Of a stretch of 64,000 nt of DNA, positions 28,790 through 38,163 are shown in pieces. Source of the stretch: Burkholderia savannae (GTDB taxonomy: Bacteria > Pseudomonadota > Gammaproteobacteria > Burkholderiales > Burkholderiaceae); contig NZ_CP013418.1 of the NCBI RefSeq assembly GCF_001524445.2, positions 806,001 to 870,000 on the forward strand, written 5' to 3'. Every line of letters starts with the position of its first letter. Position 1 is the first letter of the stretch. Below the pieces are notes generated by a model that did not search any database, was not told where the DNA came from, and saw only the letters and a list, made by a program, of their open reading frames with translations. The translations under genes and the position numbers were made by a program.

Positions 28790-31477
28790 TCAGAACTGCA
28801 GCGTCGTCAGCAGCGACACCTGCCGCGCGTCGCCGATCGACACGAAGTAGCGGTTCACGCTCGACGGGTAGTAAGTCCGGTTGAACAGATTCTTCACGTT
28901 GAGCTGGAACTGCAGCTTCTGCTTGCCGATCCGCGTGTCGTAGGTCGCGAACGCATCGGCGGTCGCGTACGCGGGCAGCGTGAAGCTGTTCGCCGAATCG
29001 CCCGGCCGCGCGCCGACGTAGCGCCCCGCCGCGCCGATCCGCAGATCGTCGCCGCCGAACACCGTGCCCACGTCGTAGACGGCCGCGAGCGAGGCCGTGT
29101 GCCGCGCGACGTTCCACAGCCGGTTGCCCGCGTAGAGCGGGTCTTCGGTCGTCTTCGCGTCGATGTACGCATAGCTCGCGATCACGTTCCAGCGCTCGCC
29201 GATCCGCCCCGACACGTCGAGCTCGATCCCGCGCGAGCGCGCGCGGCCGGACGTGCGCCAGTCGGTCTGGCTCGTCGCGTCGTTGTACTGCGACACGAGC
29301 ACGTTCTTCTTGTCGATGTTGAAGAACGCGAGCGTGCCCGTCAGGCCGCTCGGCATGTCGAGCTTCGCGCCGAGCTCCCACGACGCGCCCTCCTCGGGCG
29401 CGGTCGAGCCGTCGATCACGTAGCCGCCCGTCATCGGCGCGATCTTCGAGGTCGGCTTGAGCGACTGCGTGTAGCTGCCGTACAGCGACAGCGCGTCGTT
29501 CCATTTGTAGACGATGCCCGCGCGCGGCAGCCACTTCGTGCCGCTCAGGTTCGTGTTGACCCGGAACGGCCGGCCGCGTCCCGCGATCTGGCTGTAGCGC
29601 ACGAAGCGCGCGCCGCCGACGAGAATCCACTTGTCGGTCAGGTGAACGCTGTCCTGAAAGAACAGCGACGCGGTGTGCAGCGTGTCGCTCTGATCGCTGT
29701 CGGACGCCGAGACGGTCGTCGACGGCGGAATCAGCCCGTACGTCGGATTCAGATAGCTGAACGGCGTCTTGATCGACTGGCGCAGCATGTCCGCGCGATA
29801 GACCCGCCGGTATTCGCTGTCGACGCCGAACTGCACGTCGTGCCGCATCCCGGCGAGCGTGACGCGGCCGTCGACGTACGCGATCCCGTAGCTGTCGGTG
29901 CTGCGCGAGCCGTGCGTCGCGTCGTTGCTGCGCGTGAGCGTGCCCTTGAGCGGATCGATCGCCGTGATGCGAATCTGGTTCGCATCGTAGGTCTCGCGGT
30001 TGTAGCTGTAGCCGAGGTGCACCTTCCAGTCGGGCGCGAGCCGATGGTCGACCGTTAGTTGCGCAAGATTCGATTCGCCGCGCATGTCGTTGAACGGCTC
30101 GTCGAGGCGCCGCCGCGCGGGAATCGCGAGCGGCTCGCCGGTGCGCGGATCGAGCGCGGTGCCCCGGTCGAACGGCATCAGGAAGCGCCGGTACTCGTAC
30201 GACAGCACCACCTGCGTATCGCGGCCGTACCACGCGAGCGACGGCGCGACGAGCGTCTCGCGATGCTCGCCGTAGTTGCGCCAGTACTGTTCGTTCGTCT
30301 GATCGACGATCAGGCGGTACGCGAGCCGCGAATCGCCGATCGCGCCCGTCGAGTCGAACGTGACTTCGCCGCCGTTCCTGCCGTGCCCGTAGGTCGAGCC
30401 GAGCACCGAGATCGCGTTGTAGCGCGCGAGCTGCGGCTGCTTCGTGACGACGTTGATCACGCCGCCCGGGTCCATGATCCCGTACAGCAGCGACGCCGGC
30501 CCCTTCAGCACTTCGACGCTGTCCGTCGTCGCGTTCAGCGAGCGCCCCTGCACGATCGGCATTCCGTTGCGCATCACCGAGCCGTCGCGGTTGTCGCCGA
30601 AGCCGCGCTTCATGACCGTGTCCTGCGTGCTGCCGAGCGTGTTGCCCTGCGTGATGCCGCTCACGTTCGCGAGCGCGTCGTCGAGGTTGCGCGGGCGCTG
30701 GTCGCGCAGCACCTGCTGCGGCACGATGTTGACGGCCTGCGGCACCTCGGCGAGCGGCGCGTCGCTGCGCAGGCCCGCGGCCTCGCGCGGCGGCCGGTAG
30801 CTGTCCGCGTGCAGGCCGCTCGCGCGCACCGAGACGGTGGGCAGCGTCGTGTCGGCCGCGAGCGCGGCGCCCGCGCCCGGCGCGGCCGGCGCGGCGGACA
30901 GCTTGACGAGCGTATAGCCGCCGCTCGGCTGCGTCACGGCCACAAGGCCCGTGCCCGTCAGCAGCCGGTCGAGCGCCGCCGCCGTGTCGGCGCGGCCGTG
31001 CAGGCCGGGGCTTTGCAAGCCGGCCGCCAGCTCGCCGGGGAACGACAACAGAATGCCCGCCTCGCGGCCGAAGCGGGTCAGCGCGGCGTCGAGCGGGCCG
31101 GCCGGGATGTCGTACGCGCGCATCGCGGCGGCCGGCTCGGCGGCCTTCGATGCGGCGGGCGCGGCGAACGCCGCGAACAGCGCGGCGGCGGCGACGCTCT
31201 TGACGATGCGACGGGGCGCGAACTGCGGCGCGGGCGCCTCGCTCCGCCGCTGCTCGCTTCGCTGCGCCGCATGCGCGCGGCCATGCGCACGAGACGGACG
31301 CGCGGCGTGCGCCGCCGGTTCAGCGGGTTCAGCGGGTTCAGCCGGTTCGGCCGGCACGAGCGCCGGGGCGGCAAACGCGCCGCCGCGCGCCTGGCGATAT
31401 TGGCGATATTGGCGATATTGGCGATATTGGCGATATTGGCGATATTGGCGATATTGGCGATTGCAGAATGAATCCAT
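28790..31477 (-). CDS. TonB-dependent siderophore receptor with STN signalling domain
   Basis: As read from ATG 31477 this is an 895-residue outer-membrane receptor. A typical export signal (RRIVKSVAAAALFAAFAAP) does not appear until about residue 89. In front of it lie seven Arg-Gln-Tyr repeats encoded by a 9-bp tandem and an Ala-Glu-Pro stretch, so the true start may be an alternative codon downstream. After the signal come the STN domain (YDIPAGPLDAALTRFGREAGI), the plug (VPQAVNIVPQQVLRDQRP, SVEVLKGPASLLYGIMDPGG) and the 22-strand barrel ending in an aromatic C-terminus (LLTTLQF). FecI and FecR genes upstream and a Fur box indicate iron-siderophore uptake with surface signalling. The ligand is not known. 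Confidence 0.87.
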   Translation of the reverse strand: MDSFCNRQYRQYRQYRQYRQYRQYRQYRQARGGAFAAPALVPAEPAEPAEPAEPAAHAARPSRAHGRAHAAQRSEQRRSEAPAPQFAPRRIVKSVAAAALFAAFAAPAASKAAEPAAAMRAYDIPAGPLDAALTRFGREAGILLSFPGELAAGLQSPGLHGRADTAAALDRLLTGTGLVAVTQPSGGYTLVKLSAAPAAPGAGAALAADTTLPTVSVRASGLHADSYRPPREAAGLRSDAPLAEVPQAVNIVPQQVLRDQRPRNLDDALANVSGITQGNTLGSTQDTVMKRGFGDNRDGSVMRNGMPIVQGRSLNATTDSVEVLKGPASLLYGIMDPGGVINVVTKQPQLARYNAISVLGSTYGHGRNGGEVTFDSTGAIGDSRLAYRLIVDQTNEQYWRNYGEHRETLVAPSLAWYGRDTQVVLSYEYRRFLMPFDRGTALDPRTGEPLAIPARRRLDEPFNDMRGESNLAQLTVDHRLAPDWKVHLGYSYNRETYDANQIRITAIDPLKGTLTRSNDATHGSRSTDSYGIAYVDGRVTLAGMRHDVQFGVDSEYRRVYRADMLRQSIKTPFSYLNPTYGLIPPSTTVSASDSDQSDTLHTASLFFQDSVHLTDKWILVGGARFVRYSQIAGRGRPFRVNTNLSGTKWLPRAGIVYKWNDALSLYGSYTQSLKPTSKIAPMTGGYVIDGSTAPEEGASWELGAKLDMPSGLTGTLAFFNIDKKNVLVSQYNDATSQTDWRTSGRARSRGIELDVSGRIGERWNVIASYAYIDAKTTEDPLYAGNRLWNVARHTASLAAVYDVGTVFGGDDLRIGAAGRYVGARPGDSANSFTLPAYATADAFATYDTRIGKQKLQFQLNVKNLFNRTYYPSSVNRYFVSIGDARQVSLLTTLQF
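31393..31455 (-). repeat. 9-bp tandem repeat x7 at the receptor N-terminus
   Basis: Seven perfect copies of GGCGATATT on the plus strand. In the receptor frame they encode Arg-Gln-Tyr repeats ahead of the signal peptide. The AT-richer unit contrasts with the coding sequence around it. Confidence 0.95.
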
Positions 31478-31591
31478 GATCGATGACTCGTTGACGATGG
31501 GTGGAATGCAGCCTTCACTTCCCATGTCACGCGAACATCGAAAACGGCTCAGGCCCGGCGAGATTTTTTTGTCCGAAGCGCTCGCAAGCGC

Positions 31592-32596
31592 TCATTCGCG
31601 CGCCGCGACGACCGTCACCCAGTAGCGGGTCACGTATTCGACGTCGACGGGCAGCGTCTCGCGCAACGTGTCGAGGATGCGGTCGGTATCGTCGAGCGGA
31701 TACGTGCCCGACACGCGCAGGTTCGCGACCGCCGCGTCGCAGCGCACGCGGCCCGCGCGGTAGCGGTCGATCTCGGCGAGCAGATCGGCGAGGCGCAGGT
31801 TCGACGCGACGAGAATCCCGTCGGCCCACGCGCCCGCGCCGCCGCCGATCGCGCGCGGCGGCCCGGCGAGCGCGTCGCGCGTGAAATCCGCGCCGTGCCC
31901 GGCCGTGACCCATGGCGCGTCGCCCGCCGCGCGCAGCGGCGCGATCCGCACCGCGCCCTCGAACACGTCGACGCGCGTCGCGTCGCCGCGCTCGCGCACC
32001 GAAAAGCGCGTGCCGACCGGCCGCACGTCGCCGTGCGCGGTCGCGATCACGAGCGGACGGGCGACGGCGCGCGCCGCGTCGTCGCCGCTCGTCACCATGA
32101 TCTCGCCACGCAACAGGCGCACGCGGCGGGTTGCGTCGTCGAAGCGGACGTCGATCGCGCTGGCGGTGTTCAGGACGACTGTCGTGCCGTCCGCGAGCGT
32201 GATCGTGCGCCGCTCGCCGATCGCCGTGCGCACGTCGGCGCCCCACGCGCGCCACGGCGCGTCGACATCGGCCATCCATGCGGCGCCGCCCGCGAACAGC
32301 AGCACCGCGAGCGCCTTGACCGCCGCGCGCCGCTCGCGCGAGCGCGGCGGCAACAGCGCGGCCCGGGCGGCCTGCGCGCTCAGCGCGTCTGCGACGCGGC
32401 CGAGCCGTCCGTTGACGGATTCGATGTGGCGCCACGCGGCGTCGTGCGCCGGATCTTCCGCGCGCCAGCGCGCCAGGCGCGCGCGCGTTGCGTCGGTCGC
32501 ATGCCCGGAGCCGAGCTCGACCCACCATTGCACCGCGCGGCGCGCGACGGGCGCGGGCACCGCGGGCGAGCCGCACGAGCGCTGCGCCCCGCTCAT
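31592..32596 (-). CDS. fecR: FecR-like anti-sigma / signal-transducing membrane protein
   Basis: A 334-residue protein. An N-terminal cytoplasmic DUF4880-type region (VQWWVELGSGHATDATRARLARWRAEDPAHDAAWRHIE) binds the sigma factor. A single membrane segment lies near residues 100-115. The periplasmic FecR domain shows GERRTITLADGTTVVLNTASAIDV and the C-terminal STN-contact region NLRLADLLAEIDRYRAGRV. Its ATG overlaps the fecI stop. It relays receptor occupancy across the inner membrane to FecI. Confidence 0.9.
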   Translation of the reverse strand: MSGAQRSCGSPAVPAPVARRAVQWWVELGSGHATDATRARLARWRAEDPAHDAAWRHIESVNGRLGRVADALSAQAARAALLPPRSRERRAAVKALAVLLFAGGAAWMADVDAPWRAWGADVRTAIGERRTITLADGTTVVLNTASAIDVRFDDATRRVRLLRGEIMVTSGDDAARAVARPLVIATAHGDVRPVGTRFSVRERGDATRVDVFEGAVRIAPLRAAGDAPWVTAGHGADFTRDALAGPPRAIGGGAGAWADGILVASNLRLADLLAEIDRYRAGRVRCDAAVANLRVSGTYPLDDTDRILDTLRETLPVDVEYVTRYWVTVVAARE

Positions 32597-33102
32597 GCGG
32601 CGATCGCGAAATAGCACTGCGCGCCCGCCTTCACGAGGTAGCGCTTGACGGTCGCGAGCGACACGCGCAGCTCGGCCGCGATCTGCGCATGCGTCATCCC
32701 GTCGAGCTGCGCGAGCAGGAACGCGCGCCTGACCGCGGCGGGCAGCCCGTCGAGCATCCGCTCGATCTCGACGAGCGTCTCGAACAGGATCGCGCGCGTC
32801 TCCGGCGACGGCGCGACCTCCTGCGGCAACTGCGCGAGCGCATCGAGATACGCGCGCTCGAGCCGCTCGCGCCGCCAGTGGTTGTACAGCACGCGCTGCG
32901 CGACCGTCGTCAGGAACGCGCGCGGCTCGGCCGCGTCGATTGGCTCGTCGCGCGCGAGGAGGCGGATGAACGTGTCGTGAACGAGATCGGCCGCGCGATC
33001 GCCGCAGCCGAGCTTCTTCGTCAGCCAGCCGTGCAGCCAGCCGCGATGGCCCGTGTAGAGCGCAGCGATCTCTCGCTGCAAAGGCAGAGTGTTGGCCGGC
33101 AT
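32593..33102 (-). CDS. fecI: FecI-like ECF sigma factor
   Basis: A 169-residue iron-starvation sigma factor. Region 2 is RAADLVHDTFIRLLARDEP and PRAFLTTVAQRVLYNHWRRER; region 4 is DGLPAAVRRAFLLAQLDGMTHAQIA with the helix-turn-helix ELRVSLATVKRYL. It overlaps fecR by four bases. A TATAAT -10 and a Fur-type box sit about 45-65 bases upstream, so the operon should be repressed by iron and then autoactivate the receptor. Confidence 0.92.
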   Translation of the reverse strand: MPANTLPLQREIAALYTGHRGWLHGWLTKKLGCGDRAADLVHDTFIRLLARDEPIDAAEPRAFLTTVAQRVLYNHWRRERLERAYLDALAQLPQEVAPSPETRAILFETLVEIERMLDGLPAAVRRAFLLAQLDGMTHAQIAAELRVSLATVKRYLVKAGAQCYFAIAA

Positions 33103-33146
33103 GGACGTGATCCCCCCGGACCGTCGCGCCGGGATGCGGTTTTGTA

Positions 33147-33165
33147 AATGAGAATGATTATTATA
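33147..33165 (-). promoter_or_regulatory. Fur box overlapping the fecI promoter
   Basis: AAATGAGAATGATTATTAT on the plus strand is close to the GATAATGATAATCATTATC consensus. On the minus strand a perfect -10 TATAAT occupies 33165-33160, inside the box, so Fur binding would block polymerase. Confidence 0.8.
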
Positions 33166-33180
33166 TACAAGCTTGTAATC

Positions 33181-34020
33181 GGACAGTTAGCATGGCCGCG
33201 CGATCTGTGGGGCCGCCGCCACTTTCCGGCGGCGGCGGCGGGCATTCGTGATCCTTGATTCGTCGCTTGATTCGTCGCTTGATTCGTCGCTTGATTCGTC
33301 GCGATGGCCGGCCGATCCCGATGCGCGTCGCGCCGATACGGCCGCCTCGCTCGTCGCATCAGGCAGGCGATTTACGGGGCCGACGCCAACGCGTACGAGC
33401 GACGGGCGCCGCACGCGCGAGCGCGTGCCCCCCGCCGACGGCCCCGCGATGAGCCATGCGATCGAATGCCCGACGCAGCCTCGCATCGACGTTCGCGACG
33501 GCTACCGCGCCCGCTCGGCGCGCCGATGCGCGATCAGCCGCGCCCCCATCCGCCGCGGATCGACGCAGGCCGCATTCCGGTTGAAGCGTGAACACGTGAC
33601 GAGCGAGCGCGTCATGGCGATCGTCGGCGTGCGGGCGGGCGCCCGGCGCGTCTCGAGCAGCCGCCGTGGTTCTGGTTCGACCCGTGCGATCGCCGGCTTC
33701 AGGCGGCCGGCAGCCCCTCACTCGGCGAACGCACCGTCGCAACGCCGGAATCCGTTTTCATTTCGCCGCGCGCGAGCGGCTCGCGCCGAGCGCGGCCACG
33801 GCCCGGCTTGCGGATTCGTCGACGCAATGACGCTCGCGCGGATGATCGTCGGGCACGGCGATGCGATCGCGCAGGACAAGCCCGTCGCTCCGACGATCCG
33901 AGATCGATGAACGGCGGTCGAGACGCGAGCGCGACGACGCCCGCGCCATTTTCCCTTCGGAGCGCGCGCCGAAACACTTGCGATCGACAAAGCAGCCGCG
34001 AAGGCCGCTTTGTCGCATCG
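33181..34020. other. Gene-poor region with 12-bp repeat
   Basis: No supportable gene in about 840 bases. At 33254-33301 there are four perfect tandem copies of a 12-bp unit, CTTGATTCGTCG. Several open frames cross the region on both strands, but none has an SD or recognisable protein. Confidence 0.55.
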
Positions 34021-34515
34021 TCACTGGCCGGCTGCTTCGGGCGCAAACGACTTCTGAACGATCCGCCCGGCGACTTGAAGCACCTCCTCCCGCATCGCGC
34101 CGTCGAACGATTGCGCGGCGACGCCAAGCTCCGACACCAGGGTCGCCGTCAGCGGGTTCGGTCCCGGCCACGGCCAGGGGTGGCCGGGAGGCCGCGTGCC
34201 GCACCAATCGTCGATGAAATCGGCGATGGCGACGTCGACGCTTCTGGACAGATCGCGGCGAGGCTGCCCTTCCGGCATTTGGCGCGCGACCTGGTTCAGA
34301 CCGATCGCCGAGATGAGAAAGGACGTTGCGGGCGACCAGGGATTCGGTTCGGGGTCGGCGGCAAACCACGGGGTCGGCGGCGGCTCCGACGCTCGCGCGG
34401 CGAGGTGCGCGCGCAAATGGTGCGGATGCCCGCCGCCGAGGGACGGATTATGAAGCAGCGCCTTGACCAGATCGTCCCACGAGCCCAAATAGGGTGGAAG
34501 CCATGGAGTACTCAT
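34021..34515 (-). CDS. Hypothetical 164-residue protein
   Basis: A soluble-looking protein, rich in Pro and Trp, beginning MSTPWLPPYLGSWDDLVKALLHNPSLGGG and containing HPWPWPGPNPLTATLVSELG. It has no Cys motif, signal peptide or membrane segment except a short hydrophobic ATSFLISAIG. GGAGGTGAGCG before the ATG is a strong SD, and codon use fits the genome, so I regard it as real. The family is not recognised. It is isolated between gene-poor regions. Confidence 0.6.
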   Translation of the reverse strand: MSTPWLPPYLGSWDDLVKALLHNPSLGGGHPHHLRAHLAARASEPPPTPWFAADPEPNPWSPATSFLISAIGLNQVARQMPEGQPRRDLSRSVDVAIADFIDDWCGTRPPGHPWPWPGPNPLTATLVSELGVAAQSFDGAMREEVLQVAGRIVQKSFAPEAAGQ

Positions 34516-35925
34516 CGCTCACCTCCGCAAATGAATTGCCGCTGGAGTTGCGGGGCCGATTTTTTTCAGGAGGACTGACGCCCGGCCCGATAGGCGATCA
34601 GCCGATCGACATGACGGGAAAACCGAATCATTGAGTGCGAGTAAATCGATCAAACTGAATCCTTGCGATGGAAATCCCCGTCACCGAAGCAGACAGAGAT
34701 GTCCGCCGGAATAGCCTTTTAACGAGTAGTGCTGCCCATCTCGAATCCGCGGCGGCGCAATGAAGCTATCGCACGAAAAAACCATTCAGCCCGGTTCCGT
34801 TTGAAATACACGCGGCGGAAACGGACGGCCGAACGTCTGGAGCGCGAGCGATGAGAAACCGCTCGGCGCTGTCCGGTTCGCCGGCGTCAAGCAAGCCGCA
34901 AAGCGCCGGCGAACCGGCGCTTCGACTCGCGATGCGAATCGCGCCGCGGACGCGCCCATATCGAATTCGGCGGAGTCTGTACGAATGGAAAAATTGGATT
35001 CCCGCCCATGGCGCCGAACCGGCTACACCTCTAAATTGGCCGGACCAGGCGTTCCCCGGCGCATCGACATACGCGGCTTGCCCTCATCAAATTTCGTGAA
35101 TTGACACGCGTTGCGTCAGTCATTATTCAGCGTGCGAAATCCCCCGGTAAGCGCCGCACGGATAAGGCGAGCCGATCGTTTCTTCTCGTCTGAAAAACAG
35201 CTCATGCCTACGAAGAATAAGCAGCAAAAACTGAATTGCAAGAGAATCGGCATCATGGTTTTCAACTACTTTATCAATCCGATTTCGCGCGCCGTCTCAC
35301 GGAAATTGATTCATTAAGCAGCTAGTCGATAAACGGGTAACACGGGAATATAGGAGATTATGCGAGCGGCGAATCGAGCTCCATGAACGGACATCCAACC
35401 TGCGTCGCTCATCGCTCCCTCCCGGCCGCTTGCCGTGCGCCGTGTCCGGCTGCAGGCGCTCGCGGCGCCGATGGCCATCCGCACAGAACGCGCGCCGCCC
35501 TCGGTCTAGATCGTTTTCGGGTCCGACCGCTCGCGCAAGAATCGCTTCGACGCGGCAACCCGATCGTCGGCCGAACACGCCTCCCGTGGGCACACTTGCG
35601 GGCATCGCGCTCGTGACGCAAGCGAGGCCGCCCTGTGCGCGCCACCGGTTCGCGTCGCGCGATCGAGCGAGCGCGTCGGCCGCACACGCGAAGCAACACC
35701 GGCGCGCATCGCGCGCATCATGGCCGGGGCCTGGCCGATACCGCCTTCACGATCGTTCCCGGCCGCCGCAACCGACACGATCGGCCATTCCCGGTGGGTT
35801 GGCGGGGTTGGCGGCGATTTCGAACGCGTCGGCCGCACGCATGCGCGAACGGCCGACGCCGACGCACCCGATCGGCGCTCATCCGTCGCGGCCCGCCCTC
35901 ACCCGCCCTCACCCGCCCTCGCCCG
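34516..35925. other. Long gene-poor, partly AT-rich region
   Basis: About 1.4 kb without a convincing gene. 34560-35370 has visibly lower GC than the rest and may be acquired DNA. A sigma-70-like promoter TTGACA (35101-35106) with TATTCA 17 bases later (35124-35129) reads rightward into it, but the only following frame is a basic peptide of 37 codons from 35204 that I do not trust. 35897-35925 has a CCGCCCTCAC repeat. Confidence 0.45.
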
Positions 35926-36285
35926 TCACGGCCTCGCGGCGTGCCACATGCCGCCGAAGCCGTCGCCGTTGTGCTGCCCCGGCTTCCTGTCGCCCGAGAA
36001 GCGATACAGCGGATGCCCCTTGTATGTCCACTGGAGCTTGCCGCCCGCCGCGGCGATGAGGCCTAGGTCGCCGCCCGGCTTGTCGTACGCGTCGGCGAGC
36101 GCGGCCGGCCAGTTCGCCGCGCAGCCGCCCGTGCACGCGCTCTTGCCGGGCATCGTGTCCCGGTCGAACGTGTAGAGCGTCATGCCGTCGTCGTCGACGA
36201 CCATCCCGTTCGCCGCCTTCGGCGGCTCCGCGAGCGCCAAGGCGGGCACCGCGCATGCGATCGCGATCAGCAAAATCTTCATCAT
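35926..36285 (-). CDS. COG4315-type secreted protein
   Basis: A 119-residue protein with a signal peptide (MMKILLIAIACAVPALALA). The mature domain is of the COG4315 / 'secreted repeat' family: VVDDDGMTLYTFDRDTMPGKSACTGGCAANWPA, then LQWTYKGHPLYRFSGDRKPGQHNGDGFGGMWH. The Cys pair in CTGGC and the closing MWH are hallmarks. Function is unknown; members are periplasmic or secreted and often sit in sigma-factor-controlled stress operons. GGAGAGTC supplies the SD. Last gene of the ECF-sigma cluster, 37 bases after the YceI gene. Confidence 0.85.
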   Translation of the reverse strand: MMKILLIAIACAVPALALAEPPKAANGMVVDDDGMTLYTFDRDTMPGKSACTGGCAANWPAALADAYDKPGGDLGLIAAAGGKLQWTYKGHPLYRFSGDRKPGQHNGDGFGGMWHAARP

Positions 36286-36322
36286 GATGACTCTCCTCCA
36301 ACGAAAAAAACGGGCGCGCCGG

Positions 36323-37297
36323 CTACGGATTCGCGCGCTCGCTGACGAATTCGGCGTCGATCCGCATCCGCACGTCGTCGCCGACGGCGGGCAGCCAGCG
36401 CGACAGCCCGAATGCGGACCGGCTGAAGTGGCCGTCGGCGACGAACGCGAGCGTGCGCGCAGCGCCCGGCGCGTCGCGCGAAAACCTGTCGCGCGGATCG
36501 GCGCCGGCGCCGCGCGCAACCGGGTCGGGCCGCTCGCCGCCGTACGGATTCGCGCCGCCATGAACGGCGCTGCGGGAATCGGCGTCGCGCACGTTCGCGT
36601 CGGGCGAATCGGCTTCGCGCGCGCCGGCGTCGCGCCTGTTCGTGCCCGGCGAAGCGGCTTCGCGCCGCCCCGCGTGCCGCACGTCGCCGCGCTCGCCGCC
36701 GCGCCAATCTCCGCTCCGCGGTTCGGCCGCGAACCGGACGGCGAGCGTGATCGGCCGCGTCGTCGCGCGGATCGTCAGCTCGCCGGACAAAAGGCCCGTC
36801 GTCGCGCCCGTGCGCTCGAAACGCGTGCCGACGAAGCGGATCTCCGGATAGCGGGCGACGTCGAGCATCGCCGAGCCCTTCACGAGCGCGGCGACGAACG
36901 GCACGTTCGCGCCGAGGCTCGCCGCATCGACCGTCACGTCGACGCGGCTCGCGACGAGATCGTCGTCGCCGCCGATCAGTTCCGCGCGCATTCGCGTGAA
37001 ACGCATCGTCAGGTGCGCGTGCCAGAAGTTGTCGACGCGAAACGTGAGCCCGGAGCGTTGCGGTTCGAGCCGGTAGCGCGGCACCGCGCGCCGCGACGCG
37101 TCGAGCGCGCCGGCCGGCTCGGCGGCTGCCGAATCGGCCGAGGCCACGGTCGCGGTCGCAACCGCGTTCGCGGGCGTGCCCGCCGCACTCGCCGCACTCG
37201 CCGCACTCGCCGTGAGCGCCGCACTCGCCGTGAGCGCCGTGATCACCGTGCACACGAGCATCGCGACGACTTTCGCGCATGAACCGGCGGCACCCAT
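36323..37297 (-). CDS. YceI-family protein with a disordered insert
   Basis: A 324-residue exported protein. The signal peptide has a repetitive Ala/Ser/Thr core. The YceI lipocalin-like barrel begins PRYRLEPQRSGLTFRVDNFWHAHLTMRFTRM, with SRVDVTVDAASLGANVPFV and YPEIRFVGTRFERTG, and ends FGLSRWLPAVGDDVRMRIDAEF. YceI proteins (usually about 190 residues) bind long isoprenoid chains. Here about 90 residues of charged, repetitive sequence (192-280) interrupt the barrel before its last strands, explaining the unusual length. GGAAGAG is the SD. Confidence 0.85.
   Translation of the reverse strand: MGAAGSCAKVVAMLVCTVITALTASAALTASAASAASAAGTPANAVATATVASADSAAAEPAGALDASRRAVPRYRLEPQRSGLTFRVDNFWHAHLTMRFTRMRAELIGGDDDLVASRVDVTVDAASLGANVPFVAALVKGSAMLDVARYPEIRFVGTRFERTGATTGLLSGELTIRATTRPITLAVRFAAEPRSGDWRGGERGDVRHAGRREAASPGTNRRDAGAREADSPDANVRDADSRSAVHGGANPYGGERPDPVARGAGADPRDRFSRDAPGAARTLAFVADGHFSRSAFGLSRWLPAVGDDVRMRIDAEFVSERANP
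36458..36724 (-). other. Low-complexity insert within the YceI gene
   Basis: It encodes an Arg/Asp/Ala/Gly-rich segment with repeats around EADSPDANVRDADS. It is absent from typical YceI proteins. The insert keeps frame and the flanking barrel strands are intact. Confidence 0.6.
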
Positions 37298-37338
37298 GAT
37301 CGACTCTTCCCGGCATCGACGCCGGCCCCGGTTCGCGC

Positions 37339-38163
37339 CTACCGCCATTGCTCCGGATGGCCGCCGAGCTCGCCGCAGACGTCGACCGCGATCGCGCGCA
37401 GCCGGTCCTCGGCGATCTGGCCCGAGAGCGCATACGCGGTGCGGTCGCTGACCCAGTAGAACGTGCGCCGCTCGCCGTCGCGCAGCAGCCGGACCGCCGT
37501 CTCGCGCTGCGCGGACGCGCTGACGTAGAGCGCGAGCCGCCCGCCCGCGGGGCTTTCGTACATGAACTGCGCGGCGGGGCCGGCCGTGCCGGGCAGCAGC
37601 CGGCCGCCGAGCAGCGCGAAGCCGTATTCGTCGAGCGACGGCGCGGCGATCCGCCGGCCCACGCGCGCCGACAGCCATGCGCCGAGCGCGCCGTCGCGGC
37701 CGGCCGCGATTTCGACCGGGTGCCGCGCTTCGGGCGCGTAGACCGCGTAGGCGAGATTCGCCTGGCGCGCGAACGCAGTCTGCGCGGCCGCGGGCGCGGC
37801 GAACGGTAATGCGAACTGCGGCGCGAGCTCGGGCGCGAACGCGCCGCCCAGCCAGCCGAGCGCGACGCCCGCCGCCAGCGCGCCGCCCGCGAGCGCGGCG
37901 CGCCGCCACCACGGCGTGCGCACGCGCAGCACGATGCACGGGCCGCTCGTCTGCGCGACGGGATCGGCGAATAGCGCGCGCAGCGCCGCACGCTGCGCGC
38001 GATAGTGCGACACGACGCCGGCCGCACGCGAATCGCCCACGAGCCGTTCGGCAACCGCGCGGCGCTCCGCCTCGTGCAGCTCGCCATCGACGAACGCCGA
38101 CAGCGAGAAGAGCCCCGGCTCGTCGGAATCCGGCGCGACGGTGGAATCGAAATCGTCGCTCAT
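37339..38163 (-). CDS. Anti-sigma factor (RskA/ChrR-like transmembrane)
   Basis: A 274-residue protein. The N-terminal cytoplasmic anti-sigma domain shows LSAFVDGELHEAERRAVAERLVGD. One membrane segment lies at about residues 88-105 (AALAGGALAAGVALGWLGG). A periplasmic domain has LAYAVYAPEARHPVEIAAG and RTAYALSGQIAEDRLRAIA. No zinc-binding HxxxCxxC is visible. Its ATG overlaps the sigma-factor stop. It presumably sequesters the ECF factor at the membrane. Confidence 0.85.
   Translation of the reverse strand: MSDDFDSTVAPDSDEPGLFSLSAFVDGELHEAERRAVAERLVGDSRAAGVVSHYRAQRAALRALFADPVAQTSGPCIVLRVRTPWWRRAALAGGALAAGVALGWLGGAFAPELAPQFALPFAAPAAAQTAFARQANLAYAVYAPEARHPVEIAAGRDGALGAWLSARVGRRIAAPSLDEYGFALLGGRLLPGTAGPAAQFMYESPAGGRLALYVSASAQRETAVRLLRDGERRTFYWVSDRTAYALSGQIAEDRLRAIAVDVCGELGGHPEQWR

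Noticed and set aside
33248..33990. Several 90-220 codon frames in the region after fecI
   Set aside because: Arg-rich, mutually overlapping, without SD or domains; they run through a 12-bp repeat.
34851..35317. Two short frames (82 and 68 codons) in the low-GC segment
   Set aside because: No homologue recognised, poor starts, and composition close to random.
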